A stretch of 6,880 nt of DNA from DATBGS01 sp036557885 (lineage in GTDB: Bacteria; Chloroflexota; Ktedonobacteria; Ktedonobacterales; DATBGS01): assembly GCA_036557885.1 (NCBI GenBank), contig DATBGS010000101.1, positions 1 through 6,880 on the forward strand, given 5' to 3'. Of this stretch, positions 6,269 to 6,880 are shown one piece after another. Below the pieces are notes generated by a model. That model saw only the letters and a list, made by a program, of their open reading frames with translations, did no database searches and was not told the DNA's origin. Position 1 is the stretch's first letter. Each line of letters begins with the position of its first letter. Made by a program: the position numbers and the translations under genes.

Positions 6269-6880
6269 TTAGTCGCCAGGCTGCTGATCGTAGTGGAGGA
6301 TGCTGATGCTGTTGTCAAAGGTGAAGATGATGGCCCAGAAGGTGAGCTTTCCGTTCGCGCCTGCGACGGGAAAGAACGAGAGTATCTGGTTGGTCTGCGC
6401 TATCTCTGGGGTGACGGGCTGCCAGCTTTTCTCTCCAGGCTTCCAGGCGGCAATAATGAATGAGAGCGTTTTGGTGGGGAAGACGGCAAGCACCGAGCCA
6501 TCGCTGAGCGTCCCGATGGGGCCGGTGGCCGCGTTGGGATACAGGCGACTATCACTGCTGGGGTTAGCAATCCCTGAAGCTGGCGCTTGTTGCCAGGTGT
6601 GGCCGCCATCGGCGCTGTAGATGATTCCAGGGTCGCCCTGAGCAGTCTGAGATGTAGGGGTTGGAGTACCGGTGCCGGGCGTTGCTGGCAATGTCGGGTT
6701 GTACTGTTGATACAGGTGGGCGTAGAGCACTGGCGCAGGCCCGTTCTGTGGGAAAGCCAGCGCCAGATCTCCCGCCAGAGCGGGAAGCTGGCTTACCTGG
6801 CTCCAGTGGGCGCCGCCGTCATCGCTGCGCCAGAGAAACTGGCTGGCGGGTGTGTAGTCGTTCGGGTCATAGCAGCCAGA
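6269..6880 (-). CDS. Asp-box (BNR repeat) beta-propeller protein, C-terminal part (5' end outside window)
   Basis: The frame is open from the right window edge to a TAA at 6269-6271, giving about 203 residues of a longer protein. A GTG at 6730 could be read as a start, but the frame continues upstream with family-like sequence, so it is internal. Two Asp-boxes (SxDxGxxW) are visible: SDDGGAHW, encoded around 6800-6826, and SADGGHTW, around 6595-6621. They are separated by a propeller blade and a Thr/Pro-rich linker (PATPGTGTPTPTSQT). Asp-boxes mark blades of sialidase-like and photosynthesis-system-assembly-like propellers and are mostly found in exported proteins; no catalytic residues can be judged from this fragment. 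The C-terminus is odd: the last residues, Pro-Gly-Asp and the stop, are encoded by the arm of the inverted-repeat element, which suggests that the original 3' end was replaced. Confidence 0.75.
   Translation of the reverse strand, partial: SGCYDPNDYTPASQFLWRSDDGGAHWSQVSQLPALAGDLALAFPQNGPAPVLYAHLYQQYNPTLPATPGTGTPTPTSQTAQGDPGIIYSADGGHTWQQAPASGIANPSSDSRLYPNAATGPIGTLSDGSVLAVFPTKTLSFIIAAWKPGEKSWQPVTPEIAQTNQILSFFPVAGANGKLTFWAIIFTFDNSISILHYDQQPGD

Larger units (their letters stand above)
6095..6281. repeat. 187-bp element with perfect 30-bp terminal inverted repeats (MITE/REPIN-like)
   Basis: The segment 6095-6124 is the exact reverse complement of 6252-6281 (30 of 30 bases), and the symmetry stops at both outer edges. 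Between the arms lie further hairpins: AGTCCGC/GCGGACT (6137-6143 with 6148-6154, 4-nt loop), GCCAC/GTGGC (6170-6174 with 6180-6184, 5-nt loop, possibly extended by CCCCT with AGGGG), AACCTGC/GCAGGTT (6201-6207 with 6212-6218, 4-nt loop) and GCCCCT/AGGGGC (6226-6231 with 6238-6243). Each arm also contains its own small hairpin, GCGAC-TAAAG-GTCGC. There is no open frame long enough for a transposase and no obvious target-site duplication. From memory only, similar hairpin sequences recur between genes in cyanobacteria and Chloroflexota. The element could be a non-autonomous mobile repeat or a structured RNA or DNA module. Confidence 0.8.

Noticed and set aside
6095..6281. Integron attC site or CRISPR array
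   Set aside because: The arms lack the attC core-site patterns, and no integrase or cassette structure is present. There are no direct repeats with spacers, so it is not a CRISPR array.
6095..6281. Intrinsic terminator or riboswitch of known class
   Set aside because: No T tract follows any of the stems, and I recognise no conserved aptamer core. A novel structured RNA cannot be excluded and is covered in the findings.

Overview
This GC-rich bacterial window holds seven protein-coding genes, two of them cut by the window edges, and one compact 187-bp inverted-repeat element. No rRNA, tRNA, CRISPR array, integrase or transposase gene is visible. The gene types (YwqG-like zinc-ribbon protein, TPR protein, PYROXD2-type oxidoreductase, Asp-box propeller protein, small zinc-ribbon membrane protein) and the style of the intergenic repeat suggest a Chloroflexota genome, perhaps a Ktedonobacteria member. 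That placement is an impression from gene content, not a demonstrated assignment.

Left part (1-2345). The 3' end of an unrecognised helical, basic gene on the plus strand converges on a minus-strand gene for a small zinc-ribbon protein with three membrane segments. After a 209-bp spacer comes a minus-strand gene for a protein of about 396 residues. It has a helical N-terminal half and a C-terminal half with four CxxC pairs that resembles DUF1963/YwqG proteins.

Middle (2346-3270). A 121-bp divergent intergenic region separates that gene from a plus-strand gene for a protein made almost entirely of seven 34-residue TPR repeats. The TPR gene converges on the next operon. A perfect 7-bp, 4-nt-loop hairpin lies at the converging ends.

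Right part (3271-6060). A two-gene minus-strand operon encodes a PYROXD2/phytoene-dehydrogenase-like FAD oxidoreductase followed, only 6 nt later, by a divergent GalT/HIT-superfamily nucleotidyltransferase-like protein. The latter keeps the catalytic HxHxQ motif but lacks the usual metal-binding residues. An extended -10 promoter lies about 50 nt upstream of the oxidoreductase. The tight spacing suggests the two enzymes are co-expressed; their substrate is unknown.

Far right (6095-6880). The 187-bp element has perfect 30-bp terminal inverted repeats and several internal hairpins. It sits between the operon promoter and the 3' end of a secreted-type Asp-box (BNR) protein gene, and it supplies that gene's last three codons and stop. 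It is the most unusual structure in the window and looks like a non-autonomous, REPIN- or MITE-like repeat.
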